From JAJRQY01 sp965224435 (GTDB taxonomy: Bacteria > Actinomycetota > Acidimicrobiia > Acidimicrobiales > SZUA-35), in assembly GCA_965224435.1 (NCBI GenBank), contig OZ245048.1, forward strand, positions 1,922,001 through 1,986,000: a stretch of 64,000 nt of DNA, given 5' to 3'. Positions 43,063 to 51,754 of the stretch are shown one piece after another. The notes beneath the pieces are model-generated. The model saw nothing but the letters and a program-made list of their open reading frames with translations. It searched no databases and had not been told where the DNA came from. Position 1 is the stretch's first letter; each line of letters begins with the position of its first letter. Made by a program: the position numbers and the translations under genes.

Positions 43063-44109
43063 GTGACTCAGACAGATACAGGAACGAGGCAACGCAAGAG
43101 GTGGTGGCGGGTAGCCTCGATAGCGACGTTCGTGTACCTCACGTCGACCATTCTGGTGACGGCGTCCGAGCGAGTGTTCTGGTACTGGGCTGGCTTCAAT
43201 TTTGACTCAGTCCTGTTCCTCGGAGTGTTCTATCTGATTCCCACCGCTGCCGGGCTTTGGGTTATGGCTCTTGCTCCGGCTGTCCAGGTCCATCAGATCG
43301 TTTTGGCTGGCGCCTTCTACGCAATTGTCACCGAGGGCGTCTTGACCCCGGTCATCTATTCCGACGGACCGCTTCCCGTATTGGCCGCCATGTTTGTGAC
43401 TTGGCACGGATTGATTGCCTTTGTTGGGTTCTGGTACCTGGTTCGGCGTTGGCTTCTCCGGCGTGATCTGACTCCGCTGATGGCTGGCTCCATGAGCTTT
43501 GGAGCGTTCTGGGGTGTTTGGACTCTGGCTTCGGCCGTTGGTGATCCACCCAATGCTGCAGAGGCTCTGGAATCGGACTTCGATCTCACCGTGCTGGACC
43601 CCACGAATTTCGGGCGCTACGCAGTGATGGTAGGAGCGACGCTGGTGGCGGCTCACTGGATGATCGGATTTGTGTGGCCGACTGGTTGGAGACCGACGAG
43701 ACGAGCGACGATAGCGTTGCTGGTTGTCTGCGGCGTCTATTTTTCGATTGCAGTCCTACCGGCGGTGGTTTGGGCGCCTCTGAAGCTCTCGATCATGCTC
43801 GTCCTAACCTGGCGCCTTCTTCGTCGTCACCAGGAATTCGCGCCGGAAACCTCAACGGTGTTGGATCAGATGTCGGGCCGAGTCCGTCTGCTTGACTGCT
43901 CCGTGTTGTTACTCATGCCGCTTACTGCGGCATCCGTCTATGCGCTTATGTGGCCATTGCAAAACAACCCCCAGATTCTGAGAACCACCTACTGGAGTTT
44001 TGTTTGGATCCAAGTCGTCATCGGATCAATCGCTTACATCTGGGCCTGGCGACAGAGCAGAGCCAGTGTGTCACGAGCCGAAGATGTCCCCATCTCAGCT
44101 GTTGGCTAG
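43063..44109 (+). CDS. Polytopic membrane protein of unknown function
   Basis: A 348-residue hydrophobic protein beginning with GTG and a basic segment (TRQRKRWWRVAS). About nine membrane helices can be counted, with first ones at about residues 18-36, 47-68 and 72-92, and the last at about 305-325. No transporter motif, catalytic residue or known domain is recognised; the short loops contain Trp/Arg-rich stretches (YLVRRWLLRRDL, WPTGWRPTRRAT). It follows the TIGR03032 gene by 12 bases and is followed by a dipeptidase gene, in the same direction. Confidence 0.7.
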   Translation: MTQTDTGTRQRKRWWRVASIATFVYLTSTILVTASERVFWYWAGFNFDSVLFLGVFYLIPTAAGLWVMALAPAVQVHQIVLAGAFYAIVTEGVLTPVIYSDGPLPVLAAMFVTWHGLIAFVGFWYLVRRWLLRRDLTPLMAGSMSFGAFWGVWTLASAVGDPPNAAEALESDFDLTVLDPTNFGRYAVMVGATLVAAHWMIGFVWPTGWRPTRRATIALLVVCGVYFSIAVLPAVVWAPLKLSIMLVLTWRLLRRHQEFAPETSTVLDQMSGRVRLLDCSVLLLMPLTAASVYALMWPLQNNPQILRTTYWSFVWIQVVIGSIAYIWAWRQSRASVSRAEDVPISAVG

Positions 44110-44118
44110 TGTCGTCCT

Positions 44119-45126
44119 ATGTCTACGTTTTCCCACGGCCCTTGGGTCGACGTTCATGCCCATCCCGGGCGTTGTTTCCTTGGCGGTCTTCCGAACACCT
44201 CTCCCTTTGTTCAGTTCCTTGGCGCCGAGGACGCGATCGCAAGATTTCGTTCCGCCTCCAACGGCGAGGTATCAGTGGTCAATGCCTCCACCGTGGCTGA
44301 TCTTGCCGTCATCGGGCCCAACTCAAGCGGAGGTTTGGGAGCCGTCCGAGACTTTGAGCCAGGAGAGGCGGCGGCTGACCACGCACGACAGCTGGAAGTC
44401 ATGAATTCCCAACTGCGCGAGGGAAACATTCGACTTGTGCTGGACCCGAGCGACATCACAGCGGCCAGCAATAATGGTCCTGGTGTCTTCCTCAGCTGCG
44501 AAGGGGCCGATTTCTTGGATGGGACTGTCAGCGGCCTGGATCAGGCCTACGAGCAGGGTGTTCGTTCGGTGACCCTGGTCCATTATCGGATCAACGAGCT
44601 TGGCGACATCCAGACCGAAGAAGCCAAGCATGGCGGGCTGACAGCTTTTGGTCGAGAGATCGTCAGGGAGATGAACAGGTTGGGCATGATTGTCGATCTG
44701 GCGCACGCCACGTTTGCCGCAACGGTTCATGCGTTGGAAGAATCCAGCAAGCCAATCATGATTTCTCATAGCCACCTTGCCTCACCGGGTGCCGAGCACC
44801 CAAGACTGTTGTCTGAAGAACACGCCAAGATGGTTGCGGATGCTGGGGGAGTGATCGGAGCTTGGCCTGCTGGATTTGCTCAAGAATCTCTGGCTGACTA
44901 CTGCGAAGAGATCTGTCGACTGGTGGATATTGTCGGAGTAGAGCATGTCGCTATCGGAACTGACCTTGATGCCAACTACAAGCCGGTCTTGACCAGCTAT
45001 GAGCAGTTCCCCGAGGTAGCGGCAGGGCTAGCTAACCTCGGCATGTCCGCGGCGGAGATTGATCAAGTCCTCGGTGGCAACTTCATTCGCCTGTTCGACA
45101 AGGTACGCCAGGCCACAGCCGACTAA
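44119..45126 (+). CDS. M19 membrane-dipeptidase-like zinc hydrolase
   Basis: A 335-residue amidohydrolase-superfamily enzyme. The metal ligands are in WVDVHAHPGR (His-x-His), LSCEGADFLDG (bridging Glu), MISHSHLASPG (His) and AIGTDLDANYKP (Asp in the usual GxDxDG). VTLVHYRINELGD replaces the common LTHxxxN segment and VLGGNFIRLF is the typical C-terminal end. M19 enzymes cleave dipeptides, including D-amino acid ones. Nine bases separate it from the membrane protein gene upstream. It may use dipeptides brought in by importers such as the one at 18969-25095. Confidence 0.88.
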   Translation: MSTFSHGPWVDVHAHPGRCFLGGLPNTSPFVQFLGAEDAIARFRSASNGEVSVVNASTVADLAVIGPNSSGGLGAVRDFEPGEAAADHARQLEVMNSQLREGNIRLVLDPSDITAASNNGPGVFLSCEGADFLDGTVSGLDQAYEQGVRSVTLVHYRINELGDIQTEEAKHGGLTAFGREIVREMNRLGMIVDLAHATFAATVHALEESSKPIMISHSHLASPGAEHPRLLSEEHAKMVADAGGVIGAWPAGFAQESLADYCEEICRLVDIVGVEHVAIGTDLDANYKPVLTSYEQFPEVAAGLANLGMSAAEIDQVLGGNFIRLFDKVRQATAD

Positions 45127-45177
45127 GCCGGCCAATAGAGACCGCACCTTCTGGTCACAACCTGGCACACTATTGCT

Positions 45178-46047
45178 ATGGCAAACTGCGCATTCATCGG
45201 ACTTGGAAACATGGGCTACCCAATGGCCGGTCACCTGCTGACCGCTGGTCACGAGGTGCGGGTCTACAACCGGACGGAATCCAAGGCTGAGGCCTGGGCC
45301 AGGGTGCATGGTGGCACATCTTGTTCAACTCCAGCCGAAGCGGCGTTTGACGCAGACTTCGTCATGATCTGTGTCGGCGGTGACGATGATGTACGCGGGG
45401 TTGTCTATGGCGATGTTGGAGTCCTCGGCGCCCTGCAGCCAGGAGCTGTCATCATCGATCACACCACGGCCTCGGCATCGTTGGCCTTGGAGCTCGCCGA
45501 AGCAGCCAACAAGGCTGGTGTTGGCTTCGTAGACGGACCGATCTCTGGGGGCCAAGTCGGTGCACAAAACGGCACATTGAGTGTCATGTGCGGAGGCGAG
45601 CCCGAGCACTTCGATCTGGTGGCTCCGGTTCTTGATTCTTACGCCGACACCATCACCCTGGTTGGGCCAGCAGGAGCAGGCCAGCAAACCAAGATGGTCA
45701 ATCAGATTCTTTGTGCGGGGTCGATCCAGGGATCATCTGAGGCCTTGGCTTTCGCTCAGAAGGCGGGGCTTGACATGGACAAGGTCCTTGCCGCGGTTAC
45801 CAAGGGAGCCGCTGGCTCGTGGTACCTCGAGAATCGAGGTGAAACCATGGTTGCTGATGAGTTCGATTTCGGATTCGCAGTTGACTGGTTGGCCAAGGAT
45901 CTTGGGATTGTCAAGACCGAGGCCGAGCGGTTGGGGGCAGATACCCCGCTGACCGAACTGACTGCTGGCTACTTGGCCGACACACAGGCAGCGGGTGACA
46001 ATCGCATGGATGCCACCGCCATCATCCGTCGATATCCGCGAAGCTAG
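45178..46047 (+). CDS. 3-hydroxyisobutyrate dehydrogenase-family NAD(P)-dependent oxidoreductase
   Basis: A 289-residue beta-hydroxyacid dehydrogenase. The Rossmann motif is FIGLGNMGYPMAGHL, followed by VYNRTESKAEAW; the substrate loop is FVDGPISGGQVGAQNGTLSVMCGG, and the catalytic Lys is in GAGQQTKMVNQIL. DFGFAVDWLAKDLGIV is the typical later motif. Substrates in the family include 3-hydroxyisobutyrate, tartronate semialdehyde and gamma-hydroxybutyrate. It stands between a dipeptidase and a PAP2 gene on the same strand without overlaps. Confidence 0.9.
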   Translation: MANCAFIGLGNMGYPMAGHLLTAGHEVRVYNRTESKAEAWARVHGGTSCSTPAEAAFDADFVMICVGGDDDVRGVVYGDVGVLGALQPGAVIIDHTTASASLALELAEAANKAGVGFVDGPISGGQVGAQNGTLSVMCGGEPEHFDLVAPVLDSYADTITLVGPAGAGQQTKMVNQILCAGSIQGSSEALAFAQKAGLDMDKVLAAVTKGAAGSWYLENRGETMVADEFDFGFAVDWLAKDLGIVKTEAERLGADTPLTELTAGYLADTQAAGDNRMDATAIIRRYPRS

Positions 46048-46084
46048 TGGCCTTGTCAACAGCGACATTATTGGCGCTTGTTTC

Positions 46085-46987
46085 ATGAAGTGGGTGACCT
46101 GGGATCAGGCGAGCATTGCCGCCATCTTGAGCAGCCTGCTCGTTGTTCTGCTTCGGCGGCGACCGCAGAATCGAGTGACGGAATTTGTGATACCGGCGGC
46201 TCGGGAGCTGGCATTCATATCCGTCGTGTACGGCATCTGGCGGGTAGCCAGGATGTTGCCGCTAGCCCAAGATGAAAAGGCTATCGAATACGCCCGCCAG
46301 ATCGCCCGATTCCAGTATCGGCTGCACCTTCCTTCCGAGCTTGCAATCCAGCAATATGTCATCGACCACGACTGGCTAGCTCAGGCCAGCGCCTTCTATT
46401 ACCGGACCTTCCACGTTCCCGCACTGCTTGTGTTTCTGGTGTGGCTGTTCTTTCGCCAACGTGCTCACTACCCGCGTTGGCGGACAAGCCTGTCGCTACT
46501 GACCGCGTTCTGCTTGGTGATTCGATTCATTCGTGTGGCTCCACCACGCTTCTTACCGGGCCTCGGATTCGTCGACCTCTCCACCCGCCTCGGAATGTCC
46601 TCCTACGGTCCGGTTGGCACGGGCGTGTCCGATCAGTTCGCCGCCATGCCCTCGATCCACATTGCTTGGGCCGCGGTGGTGTCTTTCGGTGTGTTTGCCT
46701 CCACGTCCAGCTGGGTGCGCTGGCCCATCATGCTTCACCTGCCAATCACCTTCTTTGTGGTTGCCGCCACGGGTCACCACTGGTGGATGGACGGGATAGT
46801 GGCGGTGGCACTGCTTGGCATCGGCATGAGAATCGATACCGTTGCTCGCAGACGTTGGCCCCAAGAACAGTCGAAACTCGGTGCCATGGTAAGCCGGATC
46901 GGCGGGGTAGAAGAAGCACCTCTGGGAGAAGGATCAGTGCAAGACGTGCCAGCCAAAGAAGTGAATGTGGTTGAGGTCGCACGATGA
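46085..46987 (+). CDS. PAP2 / inositolphosphotransferase-like membrane protein
   Basis: A 300-residue membrane enzyme. The Met at 46085 is preferred because earlier in-frame starts lie inside the preceding dehydrogenase gene. About six helices surround the PAP2_3-type motifs: RVAPPRFLPGLGFVD, QFAAMPSIHIAWAAVV (the SxxHxxW motif) and ATGHHWWMDGIVAVALLG (the final His/Asp motif). These enzymes dephosphorylate or transfer phosphate head groups of isoprenoid or inositol lipids. The C-terminal tail is charged and cytosolic. Its stop overlaps the start of the SEC-C gene (ATGA). Confidence 0.85.
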   Translation: MKWVTWDQASIAAILSSLLVVLLRRRPQNRVTEFVIPAARELAFISVVYGIWRVARMLPLAQDEKAIEYARQIARFQYRLHLPSELAIQQYVIDHDWLAQASAFYYRTFHVPALLVFLVWLFFRQRAHYPRWRTSLSLLTAFCLVIRFIRVAPPRFLPGLGFVDLSTRLGMSSYGPVGTGVSDQFAAMPSIHIAWAAVVSFGVFASTSSWVRWPIMLHLPITFFVVAATGHHWWMDGIVAVALLGIGMRIDTVARRRWPQEQSKLGAMVSRIGGVEEAPLGEGSVQDVPAKEVNVVEVAR

Positions 46988-47478
46988 CAACGATTCGACC
47001 GGGCGGCTCTGGTCGCGAAGGCCAAGCAAGCCCATTCGTTCGCACCATCACCAGTCCGAGAGCCGGACTTGTCCTGACGTCGGCGATGCCGCCTCCAAGT
47101 GACTGGCCAGCGAATGATGGCTCGGCCGAGGGCAACCTTGGTCATGCCTTGGGTTGGACCTGCGAAATCCGTCGCTCAAGCATTGTTGTGTTGAATCCTC
47201 TAGGCGAGGGCCTCCTGAAGACGGCTCTACCTGAGCTCTCGGTTGAGTGGCTCACCCATGTTCGCCAGGATGGAAGCTGCGCCGTTTATCTCACTCCGCC
47301 AGAGGCAGATGCAGGATTTGCCGAGTTGACGATCTCGACGGCCGCCAACTCGAGAGTGCTCACCGCAGCAACCGTTCGTACCGCTATCGCCGAGGACTAT
47401 GGCAAGATTAAACCAGTTGGCCGAAACCAGCCCTGTCCTTGTGGATCAGGCAAGAAGTTCAAGCATTGTCATGGCTAG
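46984..47478 (+). CDS. SEC-C zinc-motif protein
   Basis: A 164-residue protein that ends in a SEC-C motif (GRNQPCPCGSGKKFKHCHG), a zinc knuckle also found at the C-terminus of SecA, where it binds zinc and SecB or ribosome. The N-terminal 140 residues have no recognised domain; the start is a low-complexity Gly/Ser/Pro stretch. The start codon overlaps the PAP2 stop by four bases, so the two are co-translated. Confidence 0.75.
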   Translation: MTTIRPGGSGREGQASPFVRTITSPRAGLVLTSAMPPPSDWPANDGSAEGNLGHALGWTCEIRRSSIVVLNPLGEGLLKTALPELSVEWLTHVRQDGSCAVYLTPPEADAGFAELTISTAANSRVLTAATVRTAIAEDYGKIKPVGRNQPCPCGSGKKFKHCHG

Positions 47479-47523
47479 GCCCGCAGTGCAGGGTGGCCCA
47501 CTCACCGAAGGGAAGATCGGCTG

Positions 47524-47988
47524 ATGGAGCGTGAGTTCTTCGGTCAGGTGGAGGACGTGCTTCGTACGTTGGTGAGTTCGGAGCTTGGTGACGTCCGTAC
47601 CCGGTCACATCGATCTGGGGTCAAGGTTTGGTTTGGCACAGAGAAAGCCACACGGTTCCACTACGAAGCTCAACTCTTGAACCGGAAGCACGTTGACGGC
47701 GGCAAGGGAGCGGCCCTGGAGATTGGCTTTCACGCCGAGGAGCGTGACATGACCAAGAATGAGCAGGTTCTGGCCAGGCTCATGAGTGGGGAAAAGCAGT
47801 GGCGACCCTTGCTTGGTCAAGAAGCCGAAGCGGGCGAGTTCTTTGGAGCGCAGAACTGGCGCCGTCTATCCGACGTCTGGCTCGATCCTGAGCTGACGGA
47901 AGACGATGCTGCGTTTGAAGTTGGCGCGCGTCTCGCTGACTATGTCAATGCTCTCCAAGACCTCGTAGGTGTAGCGGAATTCTCCTAG
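47524..47988 (+). CDS. Hypothetical protein
   Basis: A 154-residue soluble protein, mixed alpha/beta, with charged helices (ERDMTKNEQVLARLMSGEKQW) and a Trp/Asp-rich region (NWRRLSDVWLDPELTEDDAA). GGAAG-like signal (GGGAAGATCGGCTG) precedes the ATG. The composition is that of a real protein. I do not recognise the family. It is 45 bases after the SEC-C gene and convergent with the DUF3501 gene. Confidence 0.65.
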   Translation: MEREFFGQVEDVLRTLVSSELGDVRTRSHRSGVKVWFGTEKATRFHYEAQLLNRKHVDGGKGAALEIGFHAEERDMTKNEQVLARLMSGEKQWRPLLGQEAEAGEFFGAQNWRRLSDVWLDPELTEDDAAFEVGARLADYVNALQDLVGVAEFS

Positions 47989-48024
47989 CCAACCAGTCCT
48001 AAGTGAACCTGGGTCAGGCCAGAC

Positions 48025-48648
48025 TCAGCGCAGGTCATTGACCAGGCTCTGGCGAGTCTCGATTGAAAGCATGAGCTCCTCGCCGTAGGCGGGGTGGGTG
48101 CAAACCAGCTTGGCTGGACCGTCGGCCAGTAGGTCAACCGCGTCGGGCGACATGGCCCACCACAGGTAATGCACACAAGCTGTTGTTTCTTCCCGAGTGA
48201 GGGAGGCGTCGTGTCCAGCATCCAACTGGCCGGGCACAATGATCAGGTCGTCCCCCTCACCGAGGTGCAGCTCGTAGCTTCGCTCGACGCCAGCAAGTTT
48301 CGGTAACCATTCGCGAAGTTGCTCGTCACTGGTCAGCTCAATGAACATGGTGGCCGAGAGCTTGCCGGGGGCAGAGATGAGAGGGTTGTACATCCTCAGC
48401 TCAGTCTCGATTCCCTCGTCGGTGGCGATCTTTTCCGCCCGGGCCATTTCTTGGATCTGGAAGCGGACGGTCTGGCGGTTCTCGAAGACGAAGGTCATGA
48501 ACGGGCCGACATGGACTCGGCGGAGCTTCTTGATCGCAATGACTTCTGAACGGAAGTCGTCACGCTCGCGCTCATAGGCCCGCAAGTCGGAAATGTCCGT
48601 CAGGGTGAGATGGAAGCTGCCGGTATCGGGTTGTTGTGTTGTCGTCAT
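48025..48648 (-). CDS. DUF3501 family protein
   Basis: A 207-residue protein from the Met at 48648. Its features are LTLTDISDLRAYERERDDFR at the N-terminus and RRVHVGPFMTFVFENRQTV, which mark DUF3501. Family members are nearly always encoded next to a double-CCG Fe-S protein and a rubrerythrin, as here; the biochemical role is unknown but the company suggests peroxide or redox defence. Starting at the upstream Met (48708) would overlap the Fe-S gene and add 20 non-conserved residues. It ends the four-gene cluster headed by the Fur-like regulator. Confidence 0.85.
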   Translation of the reverse strand: MTTTQQPDTGSFHLTLTDISDLRAYERERDDFRSEVIAIKKLRRVHVGPFMTFVFENRQTVRFQIQEMARAEKIATDEGIETELRMYNPLISAPGKLSATMFIELTSDEQLREWLPKLAGVERSYELHLGEGDDLIIVPGQLDAGHDASLTREETTACVHYLWWAMSPDAVDLLADGPAKLVCTHPAYGEELMLSIETRQSLVNDLR

Positions 48649-48670
48649 GGTGCTGAATACCTTCGTGTTC

Positions 48671-50014
48671 CTAGATGCCTTCGTCGGGAATGCCGTAGGC
48701 CCGAGCAATGAACTGGATGGGGTGGAGCGGGTCGGCGCCAGTTTCGAGCTTGATCGCCCCGTTGGCTAAGGAGCAGTCGCCGACGACGGTCTCGTTGTCG
48801 TTTCTCTCGATGGCCTTGACCATCTTCTTGGCTACCTTGCGGGAGATCTCTACGTTGCTCTCCCGCATGCCCCAGAAACCATCGATGCCGGCGCATTCGG
48901 CTACGACCGCGGGCTTGGTTCCTGTGAGCTTGATGAGGTCACGACTCTTCAGGCCGATGTTTTGGGCCCGTAGATGGCAGGGTGCGTGATAGGTGACTTT
49001 CTCTGGCACGTCACTGTTGAAGTTGGTGTCCAGTGAGGTGCCTTCAGCCTTGTGGACCTTCATGAGATATTCGGCGGCGTCATAGGTGTGATCGGCCACT
49101 AGCTTGGCATCGGCCTGCGTCTCGTCGTCCAGGTAGTCCACATAGTCTTGCTTGAGGATGTATGCACACGTTGGCTGAGCCACGACCACGGCGGGCTCGG
49201 CAACACCGGAAGCCTTCTTCGCCCGAATGGCGTTGGCCAGAACCTTGACGTTCTTGTCGCCCTGCTTCTTGAAGGCCTTGACATCACCCTCGTGTAGGAA
49301 GGGAGCGCCACAGCACACCTCACCTGGGGGCAGCGAGCACTCAATATTGTTTCGCTCGGCCACCTTGACTAGGTCTTTGCCGATATTGGTGTTGTTGTAT
49401 TCGACAGTGCAGGTTGGGAACAAGATGGCGTCGCCCTGCTTGTCTTCTCGTGCAGGAACAAAGTCTGGACGCTTCTTCATCCAGGTCGAGAATCGCTGCT
49501 TGGCATAGGGATCCAGCAGTCGAACTTCGGCAACACCAGCAACCTTTGACAGGACCTTGCGGCCAGCTGAGCCGGGCTCGCCAAGCACCTTGTTGGCCAG
49601 GGGAGCGGCCATGGTGCCCAGGCGGCCACTCAGATCGGTGCGCCCGATGGCCTGATCGACGATCCTGTCCTTGAGCGGGACCTCGCCGTTGTGATGTTTC
49701 GCTTGCTTGGCCCGCAGCATGAGGCGAGGGAAGTCAAGATCCCACTCGTGTTTGCCGGGGGTGTAGGGGCAGTTCACATAACAGAGCTTGCAGTTGAAAC
49801 ACTCATCAACAACCTGATCCTGCTGAGCAGGAGTCATCCGTTCGGATTTCTGATCATCGTGGGCATCGATGAACTCGAACAAGGTTGGGAATGAGGTGCA
49901 GAACTTGAAACAAAGACGGCAGCCATGGCAAAGGTCATAGACCCGGTCCATTTCTTGACGGATGTCGGCGTCGTCAAAGTAGAGCGGGTGCATGGGATCA
50001 TAGATCGTCGTCAT
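48671..50014 (-). CDS. Double-CCG Fe-S protein (GlpC/heterodisulfide-reductase-like)
   Basis: A 447-residue cytosolic protein with two [4Fe-4S] ferredoxin motifs near the N-terminus (LCHGCRLCFKFC and CFNCKLCYVNCPYTPGKHEW), then two CCG-type domains. The first has CTVEYNN...VCCGAPFLHEGD; in the second the CCG pair is ECAGIDG, so one Cys of the usual cluster ligands is lacking, with CHLRAQNIG upstream. Such proteins carry electrons to or from disulfides or quinones (GlpC, HdrD-type). Between rubrerythrin and DUF3501 it is the expected electron donor for rubrerythrin-based peroxide reduction; this is inference from gene context. Confidence 0.88.
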   Translation of the reverse strand: MTTIYDPMHPLYFDDADIRQEMDRVYDLCHGCRLCFKFCTSFPTLFEFIDAHDDQKSERMTPAQQDQVVDECFNCKLCYVNCPYTPGKHEWDLDFPRLMLRAKQAKHHNGEVPLKDRIVDQAIGRTDLSGRLGTMAAPLANKVLGEPGSAGRKVLSKVAGVAEVRLLDPYAKQRFSTWMKKRPDFVPAREDKQGDAILFPTCTVEYNNTNIGKDLVKVAERNNIECSLPPGEVCCGAPFLHEGDVKAFKKQGDKNVKVLANAIRAKKASGVAEPAVVVAQPTCAYILKQDYVDYLDDETQADAKLVADHTYDAAEYLMKVHKAEGTSLDTNFNSDVPEKVTYHAPCHLRAQNIGLKSRDLIKLTGTKPAVVAECAGIDGFWGMRESNVEISRKVAKKMVKAIERNDNETVVGDCSLANGAIKLETGADPLHPIQFIARAYGIPDEGI

Positions 50015-50193
50015 TGTGGGGCCTTACGATCGCGGCGGGCGAGGGGCTAGTTGGGGCGAACGGTTCGTGAGGTGGGGCAGCAAGGATGAGCCTTGCAAGA
50101 GAAGACGAGACGGGTGTGAGCAACGACTCGTGCGGAAAGAAAGTCTGAGTCGACCATTCCTACCGCACGAAGCCGTGCAGAACTGAGCAAGGA

Positions 50194-50613
50194 TCAGTCG
50201 AGGGAAGCGAGGCCCTCACCGAAGCGACCAGCATGGCTCTTCTCGGCGCGAGCCAAGGTCTCCAGCCATTCGGCGATCTCGTCAAAGCCTTCGTCGCGAG
50301 CGGTCTTAGCGAAGCCGGGGTACATCTCGGTGTACTCATAGGTTTCACCAGCGATGGCTGACTTGAGGTTGTCTTCGGTTGGGCCAACAGGCTCGCCGGT
50401 TGCAGGGTCGCCAACTTCGGCGAGGAAGTCGAAGTGACCAAAAGCGTGGCCAGTTTCGCCTTCAGCGACAGAGCGGAACAATGCTGCTACGTCGGCATAG
50501 CCCTCGATGTCGGCCTTCTGTGCGAAGTAGAGATAGCGACGGTTGGCTTGACTTTCGCCAGCGAACGCTTCCTTGAGGTTTTCTTCGGTCTTTGATCCCT
50601 TGAGATCTGCCAT
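50194..50613 (-). CDS. Rubrerythrin (diiron domain only)
   Basis: A 139-residue ferritin-like four-helix protein. The diiron ligands are visible in AGESQANRRYLYFA, AEGETGHAFGHF, AGETYEYTEMYP and RAEKSHAGRF (the two E...H/E sets). The rubredoxin domain of classical rubrerythrin is absent: the protein ends at EGLASLD. AGGAG lies seven bases before the ATG. It probably reduces hydrogen peroxide to water and needs an external electron donor, which may be the Fe-S protein encoded downstream. The Fur-like gene ends about 40 bases upstream, so both may be on one transcript. Confidence 0.92.
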   Translation of the reverse strand: MADLKGSKTEENLKEAFAGESQANRRYLYFAQKADIEGYADVAALFRSVAEGETGHAFGHFDFLAEVGDPATGEPVGPTEDNLKSAIAGETYEYTEMYPGFAKTARDEGFDEIAEWLETLARAEKSHAGRFGEGLASLD

Positions 50614-50654
50614 GGTGTTACTCCTAGGTGTAGTTGATTGCGGGTTTGGACTTG

Positions 50655-51131
50655 TTACTTCTGCGGTGTGTTCTTGGCGTCGAGGTTCGTGGCGGTCGTC
50701 CCAAGAGGTGTGCATGCGGCACACTGGCCCCGAAACACCACCTCAACTGACTGGACCTCGAATCCTGGACAGTCTGACAATACTGTCGGGCGGTCCAGAT
50801 CGTTGGCCCGTTCACGTACGCCCACATCGATCACGCGGGCGCAGGTGGAGCACACAAAATGATCGTGCAGCTCGACGTTGGGGTCAAAGCGGGTCGGCCC
50901 ATTGTCAACCGCGACGATTTGAACTTCGCCGAGCGATACCAGATCGTTGAGGACTTGGTAGACGGTACGGCGTGAGACCGTTGGCATCTGGAGTCGGACA
51001 CGGTCCCAGATGACCTCTGCGGTCGGATGAGTCAGGTCGCCGTGTAGGGCTGAAAAAACTGCTTGCCGTTGGGGAGTGACCTTCAGGCCATCCTCACGGA
51101 ATCTTTCGACCAGAGCTTCGGGTGAACGCAT
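50655..51131 (-). CDS. Fur/PerR-family metalloregulator
   Basis: A 158-residue repressor with the Fur winged helix (GLKVTPQRQAVFSALHGD, SRRTVYQVLNDLVSLGEV) and the dimer domain with ELHDHFVCSTC...CAAC, giving the structural zinc site (two CxxC pairs) and the regulatory His/Asp site. Next to rubrerythrin, a PerR-type peroxide sensor is the most likely role, but the Fe/Mn/Zn specificity cannot be read from sequence. The ATG at 51131 is preferred to the TTG one codon upstream. The perfect palindrome at 51155-51187, just upstream, is the likely operator for autoregulation of the cluster. Confidence 0.88.
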   Translation of the reverse strand: MRSPEALVERFREDGLKVTPQRQAVFSALHGDLTHPTAEVIWDRVRLQMPTVSRRTVYQVLNDLVSLGEVQIVAVDNGPTRFDPNVELHDHFVCSTCARVIDVGVRERANDLDRPTVLSDCPGFEVQSVEVVFRGQCAACTPLGTTATNLDAKNTPQK

Positions 51132-51154
51132 CAACGTCGACCCTATCGCCGTCC

Positions 51155-51187
51155 AAATCTAATCAACACGAGATGTTGATTAGATTT
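51155..51187. promoter_or_regulatory. Perfect 14+14 bp palindrome upstream of the Fur-like gene
   Basis: AAATCTAATCAACA, five bases, then TGTTGATTAGATTT: every base of the arms pairs. It lies 24 bases from the regulator ATG and is AT-rich, like Fur/PerR boxes (which however are usually 7-1-7 with TAATNATTA character). It is probably the binding site of the adjacent regulator. A partial half-site (AATCAAC) also occurs on the minus strand about 20 bases upstream of the rubrerythrin start. Confidence 0.7.
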
Positions 51188-51431
51188 CGACTGGTCGAAC
51201 TCGGGCAATTCTTCTCACCCTCACCGTTTTCTCAGTCAAGATGTGCCAACATCTCCTTCGCACCGGGGCAGCCGGAGGCGGATCGACCTCAACCTTGGTT
51301 GGGGCCCGGTCTCTTTGAGCGGCTCAACGATCAGAGGTCATCTGTGAGGAAATGCGTTCATCGTTCCGAAGCTGCACTCTCTCTAAACTGTCTGCAGTCC
51401 ATTGGCTTTGGGAACCGGGAACAGAAACTAC

Positions 51432-51689
51432 ATGGGACGGCGTCGCATGGTTGATATCATCGTTCTCGTAGTCAAGATCGTTCTCGCAGTTACGGCCTTC
51501 GATCTGTTTGTGTTGACGATTCTGGCTCTTAGCGCCAAGTTTCGTGGGTTTCAGCGTGACCGGACCGGTAGTGATGGGCGTATTCGTACTGAGCGGGATT
51601 CTTACCAGCGAGTTCTGCGGTCGGTCAGCTCAAGTCTTACGCCCGCTCCGGTCAGGGTCGACAACAAGGGCGCCGTTCCAACTCGATAA
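51432..51689 (+). CDS. Small single-span membrane protein, uncertain
   Basis: An 85-residue frame from ATG at 51432 (MGRRRMVDIIVLVV), with one predicted membrane helix (about residues 7-30) followed by a basic tail (RDRTGSDGRIRTERDSYQRVLRS). A later Met (51447) could be the start. It stands alone between the Fur operator and the zinc-finger SDR gene. The hydrophobic helix plus charged tail looks like a real small protein, but there is no clear ribosome site. Confidence 0.4.
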   Translation: MGRRRMVDIIVLVVKIVLAVTAFDLFVLTILALSAKFRGFQRDRTGSDGRIRTERDSYQRVLRSVSSSLTPAPVRVDNKGAVPTR

Positions 51690-51754
51690 ATTTGTCTGGC
51701 ACAGATTGCGCCGGAGATCAGTCCGGATGTGGCTTGAGTGGATAGATTCGGGCG

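Noticed and set aside
48649..48708. Upstream start for the DUF3501 gene
   Set aside because: Would overlap the Fe-S gene end and add residues outside the family's conserved N-terminus.
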